From NCBI GenBank assembly GCA_935421135.1, contig OW285189.1:23128298-23192297 (forward strand): a stretch of DNA of 64,000 nucleotides. Reading direction: 5' to 3'. The translations under genes and the position numbers were made by a program. Positions 11,201 through 22,800 of this stretch are shown here, in pieces. How positions within the stretch are numbered: position 1 is the stretch's first letter; the number at the start of each line of letters is the position of its first letter. This DNA comes from Bugulina stolonifera (lineage: Eukaryota; Bryozoa; Gymnolaemata; Cheilostomatida; Bugulidae). The notes under the pieces were generated by a model that searched no databases, was not told where the DNA came from, and worked only from the letters and a program-made list of their open reading frames with translations.

Positions 11201-14200
11201 GTACACATAGGCCTACATGTGTTTTTTATAGTGTGGGGACGTATACAATGGATGGGGCCATAACTTATACGGTCTTGTTGTTCAAGAATGTGCTCTGCAG
11301 GATTTCTGTAGTTAAAAGTCAATCAATTTCAGACTAAAGTTACCCAAAACATTGCAATCTCTGACTCTTACGTAAGACTCACAGTCCAAGCCGATTGGTT
11401 GGTTCTATCACCAGTTTGGAGTAAATGGAGACCACCAGAGCCATCAGAAAGTATAGCCAGTTCTTTTGAAGGGAAAGTCAAAGTGGGGTTGTACAAGTCC
11501 TCCTCGCCCCCTACTTTGGTGGTTGAAGTAGATAGGCTATCACCCAGACTAAATACTTGAGCAGCATCCTGCACGGAGTTCTCCTAAATACCATAGCATA
11601 CATAATATCTCACTAGTGGGTCTGTCCATAATCACCATTGCAACATTTTGAGAACATATCTGAATGTAGCCACTTACTTAACATTGTCCAAACCTATTGA
11701 ACAGAACAGGCTGATAGAGCTGAAAATTCTCTACAAAATAATATGTTAAATGTTCATGTAGGATAACCGGTTTGCTGACTCTGCCCTAAAATGTGTGTCA
11801 CCGTTGCAATGTCAGAGAAATAGAATTCTGAAACATGTTCTGCCGTTATTGAAAATTCTGTGCTTTGTGTTGTCTCTCACTTTTTTTGCTTAGATATGAT
11901 GTTGAGAACATTATGCAGCTACACTAGAAACCAAAAACCTAAGCAATATCTTAGTATGCCTTGATGTGAAGAGCTTAATTCAGTGTCACCATTGCAACAA
12001 TTTATCGCTGTAGAAATTAATTGACACTGGGCTTTCAAGGAAAGTAAATTACATTATTTGTATAGCTGTAAGCCTACATTTACCAAATATGATGTGTATT
12101 ACGATAAGGATTCGATACAGGTAAAGAATGTAGTTTTCTAAGGTATCAAAAGTAGAGCAAAAGATTCTACTGCTGAGAGACGACAATGTACTGAATAAGG
12201 TGTAAAATTCAAATTAGGAAGGTATTCTGCCATTGCATGTTGTTCTTTAAAACAGGATTGATCTCGTTTGGTCAGGATGGACAATATAGCAACATGTTAA
12301 TATGATCCCGGCATACTCAAGCAGCGTTTTAGTATTGATTACAAAAGTCAATAGCAGACCTGACGCACCTTGCAAATTACAATCCGGTTTCGTATGCATC
12401 AACAGAGTTGACAAGTCCTACATTATTTAACATTGTTCATTTTCTTGCAAAGTCACCTTCTTTTACATCCAAGACAACTTTTAAACTATGTAATTAATTT
12501 GATCACAATTTCAATGAAAACCTTCTGTCTACATTGAATGAATGTAATTGGTATTCCTCGGTTTGGCTCACCTGACTTGAAAAAAATAGAATTTTGACTA
12601 ATTGATATTGCACAGAGCAAATCCTCTTGAGATAAGTGAGCAGATGCAACTTTCGGACTGTACGCCTTAAATTTTAATGCAGTTAGCATAGTTATCTGGA
12701 TCTGCTTTTAGTTTTTCACGATATTTACGCATGTGTTCAGCAGAAGTGGTCTTGCTCATATTGATACAGGAAACAAACTGACCCACCAATTTTAGAATGG
12801 CAAAGAGGGCATAGCTACTCAGCCACGCACTAAGTATTTAACTGGATCTTCCGTCTAGCCACTTCATACTAGGAAACAATATTGGGTAACAGAATGAGAA
12901 GTTTGATTTTAGGATTCCGTGTCTGTTAGATGGGCACGATCGACAAAGGAAGCTTTACTCAGTTACATTACATTTTTTTACGTTCTCTTTCATCATTACC
13001 CATCTTCAATCAAGCAACGTACTCATATTTGGACTGTAATACATTTCCATATAGGCTCTCTACTTTGTACTTTAGGGGCTTTGCAACGGTGACGCATTGC
13101 CGTTGCAACGGTGACACGCCGCAACGGTGACGCAAAATCAGGCAAAATATATGGGATAGCAAAAAATTAGAATAGTAGTCTTGTTAGTATCGCAAAGTTA
13201 ATTTAGAATATCAAAAATAATGTTTTTAAATTAAATAGCAAGAGTGCCAGGTTAACTTTTTTATGTTTTCGGTCACCGTTGCAACAAGGGGTAAGCCTTC
13301 AAATAAAGACGTGTATTAGGAAAACAGCTCCTTGGGATTCTATAAGCGCTTCAAAATTTCTCACATTTTGAGGTCGAAATGTCGTCCACATTGTTGTGCA
13401 TCTGACAGGAATTTTCCCCATCAATACATTGTGGTATGTGTTGATAAATTGTGGAACTATACAATTTCAGATGTTTTCTAACAGATTTTGGAAGAAAATA
13501 TGTGAGAATCTCTTTTTGAAAATTCACCACAAATTTCATTTATTTATGGACAGACCCTAGTATAAATCAAATGTAAGGTGGCACTAGTAATTTATATACT
13601 ACATGTACCATGCAAATGTGTAGTACATCATCATGCTACAGTATTCTTACATTTGGTAAATCACAAAGGCAGTAGACGATGTTATCTGTAGATATAAAGT
13701 AGAGAACATTCGGATTCCATCTATCTTGAAATAGGTGGTTGTGAGAAGTGAATAGCTTGACATGCTGTAATGAGTACCGATGTGTCTGTATATTCACCAC
13801 CTTCAGTTCTGAAATACAATAACAGTGTTGTCATCTAATACATTAAACAGTATGTTCAGCCCTTACGCTGCAGCTGGGCATACATAGACCTACTACCATT
13901 AACATAGCTGCAAATAAACTTACACTGTGTATTGATATACAAACAAAGAGGCTTACATTGTGTAAAAATATAGATATTCTACAAATAAGCGAATCCAATT
14001 AATAATGCGAGGATGTAACCAAGGAGTAAGAGAGAGGAGGCTCGTCCATGAAAATTTAAAAATATGAGCACATGAGTCGCTGGCATTAGGCGAGTAGACA
14101 ACTCCGCTGAAACGTGATGCGCTTCCTCATTGCTAAACATGTATAAAAGCAATGCACATGTGCACGGCTCTGGCACGTATTACGTCACAGTTATAGCATC

Positions 14201-15483
14201 TAATAAAAATCATTTCTATGGAGAGATAAACATTATTGTTTATTGACATAGCCTATAGTTTGAGCACTATTTTCATTTAGTGTGGACATGTTGTAGAGCC
14301 CACAAACTAGCCTACCAACTAAAATGGTATCTGAACTATACACCATAAATCAAATTAAGTATATGGAGTCCTGATCTTAGAGAAACGTGTTCCACAAACT
14401 TGCTCATTTTAACCGCGATTTAGGCGTCTGTAGGCTACGTTTTTTTTATTATGAAGGAGCAAAGTTTAAATTTGGATTTCAACTTAACCAATTTCAGCAA
14501 GTTTAAATCTATCAGTATTATTTTTGCTTAATTTGTTGAGCATGTTGGTATTTGCAAAAAGTGTCATTTTATGTTGAAATACGCAATTTTCTTCAAATCG
14601 GCGAACTTACTTGCCGATATCTATCGCATCCCATTGAAATATGTAGTGTGTATATAGTCAGCCTGTTCATTAGAGTGTTACCAATTATTGACATTGTTTA
14701 TATTTTAATTTTAGTTGGTGTGTGAATTTTACTTTTTTAAAAATATTCATCATCTTTTCTTCTGACTTTACCAAGTACCCGAGGCGCATACCGAACACCG
14801 GAAGCCCATTGTAACATATATACAGGTTTCCATGGACGAGCCTCCTTCTCTCTCTTACTTCTTGATGTAACCAAGTCCAAAAGTATAAATTTTCAAAAGG
14901 TCACGAGAGCTACAATGGATTTATGATATTTGCATTAATTAGTCTGCATCACTTGTAAGTTCATTGGCATTAATTAGTCTGCATCACTTGTAATTTCATT
15001 GGCATTAACCAGTCTCCACTAGAGAGTATTTTACATATAAAAATTGTGCCGCAGTCATCTATTCTTAGTGATGCCCCACCAAATTTAAGCTGCCAACTGA
15101 GATACATAAACTAGCCTATATGGTCAGCTTAAAGTTGTGAGATCTTTATTCGAAATTACAAGGTCAATATTAAAATATACATATATAGGTCTATTAGTAT
15201 TACACCTTAAAACACAAATTAAGAACTTATCTAATCTATCAAATTTAAATTAGCCTAGCTAAGCCTAATGGAACTTCACAAAAGAAAAGTCAATCCGGTT
15301 CAAATAATTTAATAAAGTTCAGCGATTGAACCTTATATCACATTGCTTTGATATTCATCAAATTGTCTTACCATCACAAAGTTGGAAATTGTAACCAGCA
15401 GTCTTATCTAGTGAAAGTCTGTAACCCTCAAACTCGCTGTCTAAAAGCAATCGATTTGGTTTCAAATCCATCCATCTTTCCAT
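8234..15483 (-). CDS. NUDCD1: NudC domain-containing protein 1
   Basis: Nine exons chain in frame into 584 aa (human 583): 15372-15483, 13651-13808, 11383-11583, 10924-11092, 10212-10397, 9586-9811, 9106-9247, 8899-9024, 8234-8668. The N-terminus carries LLLDSEFEGYRLSL, like the vertebrate LLDPRFEGYKLSL. Residues 1-275 and 399-584 are the beta-propeller-like flanks. Between them the CS/p23 domain begins around residue 276, with IWLQADDDITVTF. C-terminal landmarks are GQDLEECDMVD, TYNALGYIQASKENRRF and YRQPKAIDTDMRNRK. The family is a NudC-type co-chaperone linked to Hsp90 and dynein-related clients; that role is carried over from family knowledge. The ATG at 15483 fits the usual family start. 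Intron 2 holds a DNA transposon, and two exon-intron junctions carry tandem copies of the splice donor. Introns 1 and 2 are the only long ones. Confidence 0.95.
8776..8913. repeat. Minisatellite, 28-bp unit x5, carrying the donor of NUDCD1 exon 8
   Basis: Units start at 8776, 8804, 8832, 8860 and 8888 and are almost identical (TGATCACTTACAATACTAGA then TGGTTATA). On the minus strand each contains exon-end sequence CCATCTAGTATT followed by a consensus donor GTAAGTGATC. The exon-proximal copy supplies the real donor at 8898/8899. Confidence 0.95.
9275..9370. repeat. Minisatellite, 32-bp unit x3, in a NUDCD1 intron
   Basis: Three near-identical copies of AGTACATGCATGCTTGTATT followed by ACAGCAGATAGT lie close to the acceptor side of the exon at 9106-9247. 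They do not include that acceptor. Confidence 0.9.
9519..9582. repeat. About 32-bp tandem duplication at the donor of NUDCD1 exon 6
   Basis: Two copies of GTAATAYATGTATAGTATAT followed by a TTCYACTACC tail abut the exon end at 9586. Read on the minus strand, the real donor is CAAAG|GTTGGT. The duplicated copy offers CAAG|GTAGTA, arguably a better donor. Confidence 0.75.
11618..13557. mobile_element. Non-autonomous DNA transposon in NUDCD1 intron 2
   Basis: Perfect 14-bp inverted termini GGGTCTGTCCATAA (11618) and TTATGGACAGACCC (ending 13557) are flanked by direct copies of TAGT (11614-11617 and 13558-13561), a candidate 4-bp target duplication. Subterminal copies of TCACCGTTGCAA or its near variants occur in both halves (about 11630, 11800, 11990, a cluster at 13080-13130, and 13271), as expected for transposase-binding sites. 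The only recognisable coding matter is a 30-codon remnant at 12667-12759. I cannot assign a superfamily. Confidence 0.82.
12667..12759 (-). pseudogene. Transposon-borne ORF remnant (TSAEHMRKYREKLKADP type)
   Basis: A 30-codon frame from ATG 12759 reads MSKTTSAEHMRKYREKLKAD and stops soon after. This short basic motif is familiar from N-terminal regions of ORFs in invertebrate transposable elements. Here it is truncated, and the following sequence lacks the longer protein, so it is called a remnant. It lies inside the element at 11618-13557. Confidence 0.5.
14011..14872. mobile_element. Element bounded by about 40-bp inverted repeats in NUDCD1 intron 1
   Basis: GAGTAAGAGAGAGGAGGCTC through GTCCATG at 14024-14050 recurs in inverted orientation at 14830-14856 (CATGGACGAGCCTCC then TTCTCTCTCTTAC). 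Both flank about 780 bp of AT-rich sequence without an ORF. I see no clear target duplication, so a small non-autonomous transposon is likely but unproven. Confidence 0.55.
14932..15015. repeat. 35-bp tandem repeat, 2.4 copies
   Basis: GCATTAATTAGTCTGCATCA followed by CTTGTAAGTTCATTG occurs at 14932 and 14967, and a partial third copy begins at 15002. It lies in NUDCD1 intron 1. Confidence 0.9.
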
Positions 15484-15662
15484 GCTTGCTATAGCCTAAA
15501 TATTCCTGTCGAAATCAACGTAGTATGATAAAGTAAAGATCTCTTTGATGCACCACTTTATTATAGGAATTGTGTATTAGAATAGCAGTCATAGAGTTAT
15601 CTTGTACGTATAGATAAGATACATTACAATCATGTACATGTATATTTTTCTCCTTCTCTTTA

Positions 15663-15768
15663 TTCCGGAAGCCATGCTGTGCTGATATAACACCATATCT
15701 ATGGGACACTTAGATAGGCTTGAAGCTGATCGAGAAAGCACCCGCATTTTCATTTAGAACTTCCGGTT
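15663..15768. promoter_or_regulatory. Candidate NUDCD1 promoter with two ETS-like sites
   Basis: Upstream of the NUDCD1 ATG (15483, minus) lie a palindromic TTCCGGAAG at 15663-15671 and ACTTCCGGTT at 15759-15768. Both match the GGAAG core of ETS-family sites common in housekeeping promoters. This is a motif match only. Confidence 0.35.
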
Positions 15769-16829
15769 CTGCTACGCCTAAATAACGGACAATAGTTTTC
15801 GATCATTCACAGCAAACGCTTGGTGGCACAACTCCTGCCACATAAAATCGATCAAAGCGCCTGAAATGAGAGGTAGCAACATAGATTTGTTTGTGTTTAG
15901 AGGCTAATAACATCAAAAATAATAATACAATACAACTCAAATAGTTTCAACACAGCGATTATGTTTGTGTAGTGTTATAATACATAGTTTTTGCAGTGCT
16001 ATCTATCTATTCATTACATTTATCGTTACCATTCATACCCACTCGATGTAAATTATAATCATATCATAAGATAACTTCGATCAATGTTTTATTACATTCA
16101 ATTAATTATTGTAGCTATGCAGCAGAGTATGCTATGCTATAAAAAGGCAAAATATCCAATATTATAACCATCGTCTACAGTAATATATTATTGTGTGGAA
16201 AATAAGCAGTGGATTAACTTGAAATAAGAAAAATAACTTATCTACTAGTTTCAAATCAAGGAACATCAACATCTCAAACCATTATAAATTTAACTCAAAT
16301 GACAACTCTATAAAAATAAAAACCCCAACATGATATATAAAATGTAGAATACATAAATAATACATATGAATATAGAAGTACTTTGTGTAACATCATACAC
16401 CTAACAATTATAGATGTTATACTTTATTAGAGGATCTATTTATGCTAGACTCTAGTCTAAACATCAGTGTTATTCTATACAGTACCAAATAAAGTGGTAG
16501 CATGCTAAGGACGGAATAACAGACTATTGAAACAAATAAGTACACAACGAATACACTAAATTATTTTTATTTCATAACTTGTTTTGGTTAAAATTCTAAA
16601 AGGTCAACAGAGGCTACCAAATATTACGTAGTACTACCATGCTATAATGTAACATGTAAATACACTGTACATATTGGGAAAGTATAATTGAAATACAACA
16701 CCGTGCTGTTGTAGGATTGATTAGACTAAAAATGCACAGTACCTCACGTTACTGTATAACCAACAATTATATGGAGTATGAGTCATCAGTAGATAGATGA
16801 CTAATTGCTAGTAGATGTATGACTAATGA
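15769..16829. other. Spacer between NUDCD1 and the GNAT-PARP gene
   Basis: AT-rich sequence with no convincing exon. It contains a minus-strand AATAAA (TTTATT at 16566-16571), 260 bases past the GNAT-PARP stop and a good candidate for its polyadenylation signal. Confidence 0.55.
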
Positions 16830-19800
16830 CTAATTAGTGGAGGAGGAAGCAGACTCAGCTGCTGTAAACTCTATGAGGTCTAGAGGAAGTGCCTGATTGA
16901 TATCATGTATAATATACTCCTGTAAGCTTGAGTAATCCCCCTTTCCACTTGCTAATCTTCCTGGACACTGAAATGTGAAAAGTAAATGGTGTGACAATTT
17001 CAACCAGGAATTATCTTTTCGATTTCTAATCTCAATCATGAGAAGAAAAATCTGAATTGCATGATAGTGTACAAATGTATCTCGCAAATATTTACATGCA
17101 CACTGAACATGTCTATGTAGATGCTACTTGTCTTTTCGGCAGTTGACTTGACAGTAGGAGTTACTATTATTACATCTACAATACTCACTAAGACAGAATT
17201 GAAGCCAGTGCCAGGAGAGCACCTGCACCTGTCCTTAGATGTCACAGTTTGACTTTTTCCAACAATTACTTCTGCCACCAATACCTTGTTAGGCTGGAAC
17301 AATACAGCAGGACACATACTTACTTCACATGTTATACAGCATAAAAGAAACCAACTGTTTATGCAGTTTACTCATCAGTAGGAAATGAAAATACGAGTAA
17401 AACCAAAGGCATAGGTGATAGCATTAAAAGTGCAATATTATAAGCATTTCAAGATATTATTGATTGTACACTGTATATAGCTGGCCTTCGTCTTGCTCCC
17501 AAGTTAATCTAGATGTGTTATTGCAGCAAGCTAAAGTGGCTATCGGTAACTTAGCTATATCAAATATTAATCTTGGCTTTAGTAGATACATACATTACTA
17601 AGAATAAAGATAAAACATCCTAATTGACTTGGTACTTACAGTTGAGAAATGAACAGCAGTAGAAGCTAACTTAGAGAAATATAAACCTCTGCCATACTCC
17701 CCATCAGTCATATCTGTAATAATACATTTATATTACACCACCACTACTTTAACCAGAGGGCAGAAATGCTTTGCTTGCTATCTAGCTACTGCATTTCCAT
17801 ATTTTTTAAAATTTCTAATACCATTTACAAGTAAAAGTTACATGCAGCAACATAGTATTTATATTATACTAGTGTTGGGCTGTGTAAGATAAGTACACAC
17901 AGTACACACAGAATAAAAAGAGATAAAAGCAGTTGTACTAATGAAGTTCACTTCAAAACTACCGAATCTGAAGACAGCCACTGTAATACTCACCTTGCTC
18001 TGAGAATCCATTCTTCAGTATATCTTTCAGTCTCTCTGGGTGTGACAGAGAGCCGCAGTAGTATAGCTTCATCATGGATGAGTCATCCCCTACCTCTTTT
18101 AAGATTCTAGCATACCTGTCTACTACAGACTGGCTGAGCAGAGCCTACAAGTGCAGACGTCTGTTTAGAGACAGTTGTCTGCATATTCATATAACGAATC
18201 AACTTGCGACATTAAAGAATAATCTACACTTATGTAATCTCGTACCTTGGAGACTGAGGTGACAGTATACGCACAACGAGACCTCATATCCTTTCTCATA
18301 CTGTTCTTAAAATCTTCACAGATTCTGTGGAACTCAGCAATATCTTTACCATGGTCGTACACTTCAACTGCATTCTGGGACACCACCATGTATCTTTTGA
18401 GTTCTACATGTACACATAATACCATGTGGATCATGATCATTCATAAAGTAAGTACAGTTATGAATATGCCTAGTTATGTATGTACTACATAGGCCCTTGA
18501 AATCACTAATTTTCTGCAAGTTTTCTTTTAACAAAATAATGTGAAATAAAACCTTTAACCTTTCATAACATTCGAACATTGATCCTTTTTACAAACCACA
18601 TACAGAGCTCGAGGTTAGAGGTGTATAACATAATAAAATAGACAACACCTACAAGCTGATGGAAATGTAGCAAACATAATTGTTTTGATTATGTCTATGT
18701 CAGACAGACGTGATAGTAGAATTGATTAACATATGACATGTGGAGTTATAATATAACTGGGAAATTTAGCTAGAAGCTAAATGACTTCAGTCCAAGGTTA
18801 AATCATGTGGAGTTTAGATTCCCTGTGCTTCCAAGAGAGAGCAACTCCACACTAACAGTTTACAACTGCAATCACTAGGCCTAGTATAGGTTGTCCTACC
18901 CCCTTATTCATAAACATAACTTCAAGCATATGCATGTACATGTAGGTACTCGTGTGCAAAATTAACATACTATTTGCAGAGGTGATGTAATGAAATAATT
19001 GCAATACATGTAGAAAAACAAAATGTCTACACATGCATGTGATCTTTATACGCCATAACAATCAAATACATACAGCTAGATTATATATCACAACTTAGAA
19101 ATTATTATCCTACCATCTACGAAATTTAGGCTAGATTCCGAATAATAGAAAAATGGGTGAGTATGGTGATAGTTGATTGTTATAGAGATTGTACTGAGCA
19201 TTTGTCATGGCTCCATTCTTAGCTTGAGTTCTTCAGTACACAGCCGATCACAACATACCCCTCCATTCCTATTGAGGACTTGGAACCCAGCCTAAAGGAA
19301 ACTAAACTTCCTAAATTTATCAACTAGTCTTTTACTAATCTGAACTTGACTACATGGCAAAGTGTGCTGTGTGATGGGGAACGTACAGCTACAGTTGCAA
19401 TATGAAATCACAGAGTTATTGAAGCAAAGATTTACACAACAAAATGCTATTGGATATTTGTCACAGAAAGTAAGCTAGGGAATGTTATCTGCACCATATA
19501 AATAATGGTAGCAAGCTGTAGAAAAACCAAGATGGCAACAAGTTATCTACCTGAGTTCCTGAAGCAGTCTATAACTGAAAGAGTGAAATTGTTGCTAATT
19601 AAATTGTGTTGGGGTGGGGGAGGGTAATAGGCTACCCTCAATCAGACTAATGGTTTAGCATAGTATACCATAGTAGCTCATACCAACTAACTCTACTACT
19701 AGTATTATAATCCTATACAACTGTGTGTATCCAACACAACAACAGGCATTATAATCGAAATTACCGTTAAGTATGAGTATCACAAGCTATCAGCTGTCTC

Positions 19801-22800
19801 ACATGAATAGAAGTTATATCGAACCAATACATAAGAACTGGCCGTACATTAGTATATAATATGCTGCAAACACTAGCAAACTAATAGGTGATGTAGTAGA
19901 AGCAGTGTCCTTGGTAACCACTGCTAAGCTATTTATCATTGGCAATGGCATTGCTACACAGATGTACACTGTACATTATATTAATAACAGTACATCAAAA
20001 TATGAGATTAGAAGTTGTCAACTCCTTGCTGGATAATATGAAGAGAGCACAACTATTAAGCAGTGATTTTAGTGGCTATCACAAACTAGCTGAGTAGTAG
20101 CTGATATGCAGTATATTTTATAGCTAGCCAGCACCATAGCCTATATGATAAGAAAGGCAGTTCACCTCAAATCTAAAGCTATAATGATATTCTAGTCATT
20201 ATTACTGTTCTTGGAAGCACGCTCAGATCACCATACATTGTCCTTTAAAGCTTTAAAACTACCTAACAGATGACAATAGCCAGCCTATCACGTTAAACCA
20301 TAGATACAATATATTATATCTATGTTTTAAACACACATTTTCTACAGTAAGCAATACACATAAGTTACTGTAAATGATATACAGTGTAGTAGATTGAGTG
20401 TTTAACACATAACGTACCTTGTTCTGTACTGGCCACCATGGTACTGGGTGTAGAGGAAGGGAGAGCCTGTATCGTCTCCCCATCAGTGTCCACCTGTAGA
20501 TTTGATAGTATTTGATACCTACTTAGTAGAGTATCAGACGAACTGAATGATGTGTCCTTTGGTAACTCACTCTCTGTAAGAGAGAAACATGAAAACATCT
20601 ACAATGCTCTGATACTATTACAGTACTATTACTGCTATAGAGACTGGATGGATTAGTAAATAGCCGTCTCAAAATGATTCATACAGTGAAGCAATTTATT
20701 ACATGACAAGGTTTTCATTATCAAGTATAGGTTCCAACTAACCAACATATTCAAATAAATAATCACAGCGTATGGAAACTCCGCTAATGTAGTGACAAAC
20801 TCAAACTGGATGGAAACTTATACTTGAATAGAAACCTAGTAAATAGGATCAATAGTGATCGGGCTGCTAGTGTTACGTGCAAAACAGTGAGCTACACGCT
20901 TGTTTAATAATATCTGGTCTATCAGGTTTAGCTTTTGCCCTATCAGATATATCATACACTACCTTGTTCATTCTGACGGGCTAACAACTCTATTTTATGT
21001 GCCATCAGTTGATTTTCTGTCCTTAACTTGTCAGTTTCTAATTGATCAACCTTTGCTTGCAGGTCTTTAATAATGTTGTTCTGCGCGCTGACCTGAATTA
21101 TACAGTGAAGTAGTACACTGCTCAACCTACACACTGACAGATACTGACACACACTGACAGATACTGACACACACTGACAGATACTGACACACACTGACAG
21201 ATACTGACACATACTGACAGATACTGACACACACTGACACATACTGATACATACTGACAGATACTGACACATACTGACACGTACTGACACACACTGATAC
21301 ATACTGATACATACTAATACATACTTACACATTCTGACCACATCGACACATACTGATACACACTAACATATACCGATACACACTGATACACAGTGACACG
21401 TAGAGCCAACTGGCCACAGGTCTTAGCCTAACCAGTACCTACCAAGGACCTTGACCTAACCAGTACTTACCATGGACCTTGACCTAACCAGTACTTACCA
21501 TGGACCTTAGTCTCATCATCTCTGACTTCATTCTCTCTATGATAGTCACTTGTGACTGGTAGGACTCAATACTTTTATCTTTCCTACAATAATACAGCAG
21601 GCCCTAGGGAGTCATCTACTTCCACTAAAGATATATTATGCCATACCTTAGATAAAAACCATCTGTATGTAAGATAATAGTAAAAAGGAGGAGCACATGA
21701 TTGACTAATGTGCATGTCAGTAGTAGCTGTTAGTAGCATCTATAACAGCTATGAGGTTTTTCACCATTGAAGTAGACAAATTTTAAATACTGACAATAGA
21801 GTTGTCTTATCATGCAAGAAATATATGCGAACAAGAGAGGATAATTCTGAATTTATATGTAATGTCTGTGTAAAGTAAATCAAACCATTTTCTCAAGTCC
21901 TTCTCCAGTGCTAACAGATCTATGTCAGTGACATTATTGGCTACAGCTTGACCTGAATACGGTGGAATGTAGGTCAGCAACAGGCAATTGGTGAATTGCT
22001 CTGAGATTTCTCTACAAAGGAAAGCACAGTAATGTTCATACATAGTCATGAGATAGATAAGTAGAATTGGTTCTAAAATATTCTACATGTAAACATGCAT
22101 TAGTTTCCCTAAAGAACCAACCACTTAACATAGTCACAACACCAGCTTTTTTATTTGATACAAACTCACTTCCACCTGCTGTTTAATATCAAGTCATCTG
22201 AGAAACCATATCTAGAGAAGAAGGGGGCAGCTTCACTCTCCGCATGAACTACCACTGCTTCGTGTGGGCCGGAGACTATTGGGTCCTTCACTTCCTGAAA
22301 TATAATACAACAGTACCCTCCTTCTACATGTGTAATGTAACAGTGCTAGCAACCGTTATATATCATTGTGTTCGAATTTACATTATACAATACAAAACAA
22401 AATGGAACTACATGTATGTTAGCAGTAGAAGAAGAATATACATAATTATGTCATACTATACTGTATGTGATACATGAACAGCTGCACTAGTAGTAGCTAG
22501 TAGTACATGTACTATGCATTATCATGAACTCAACTTACTTGGAGAAGATATTTACCGAGTCCCAGACGTCGGAATCGTTTACGAATTGAAAGCAATGTTA
22601 AATGAGTTATCTTCTCTCCAGTCTTTCTAAAATGGGAAATCACGGAAATACCCATTAGATGGGTTTAGGTAGTGCATACAATGTATGTGTAAGTACTTGC
22701 TAGGTACAGTGGTAGAGAATTTGATAGCCTGATCTCTTATGATGAGGGCTATTAGATAGGAGTGCTAAAAATTGATAGACAGTACTTTTTCTGCATTAAG

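Noticed and set aside
16830..18144. Tankyrase or PARP1 identity for the PARP domain
   Set aside because: There are no ankyrin, SAM, WGR or zinc-finger parts; the upstream GNAT and the Cys at the His position do not fit either.
20952..21341. 129-codon minus-strand frame rich in Cys-Val-Ser
   Set aside because: Its N-terminal two thirds is minisatellite. Only the last part (VSAQNNII onward) is the real exon 20963-21092, reached by a splice acceptor.
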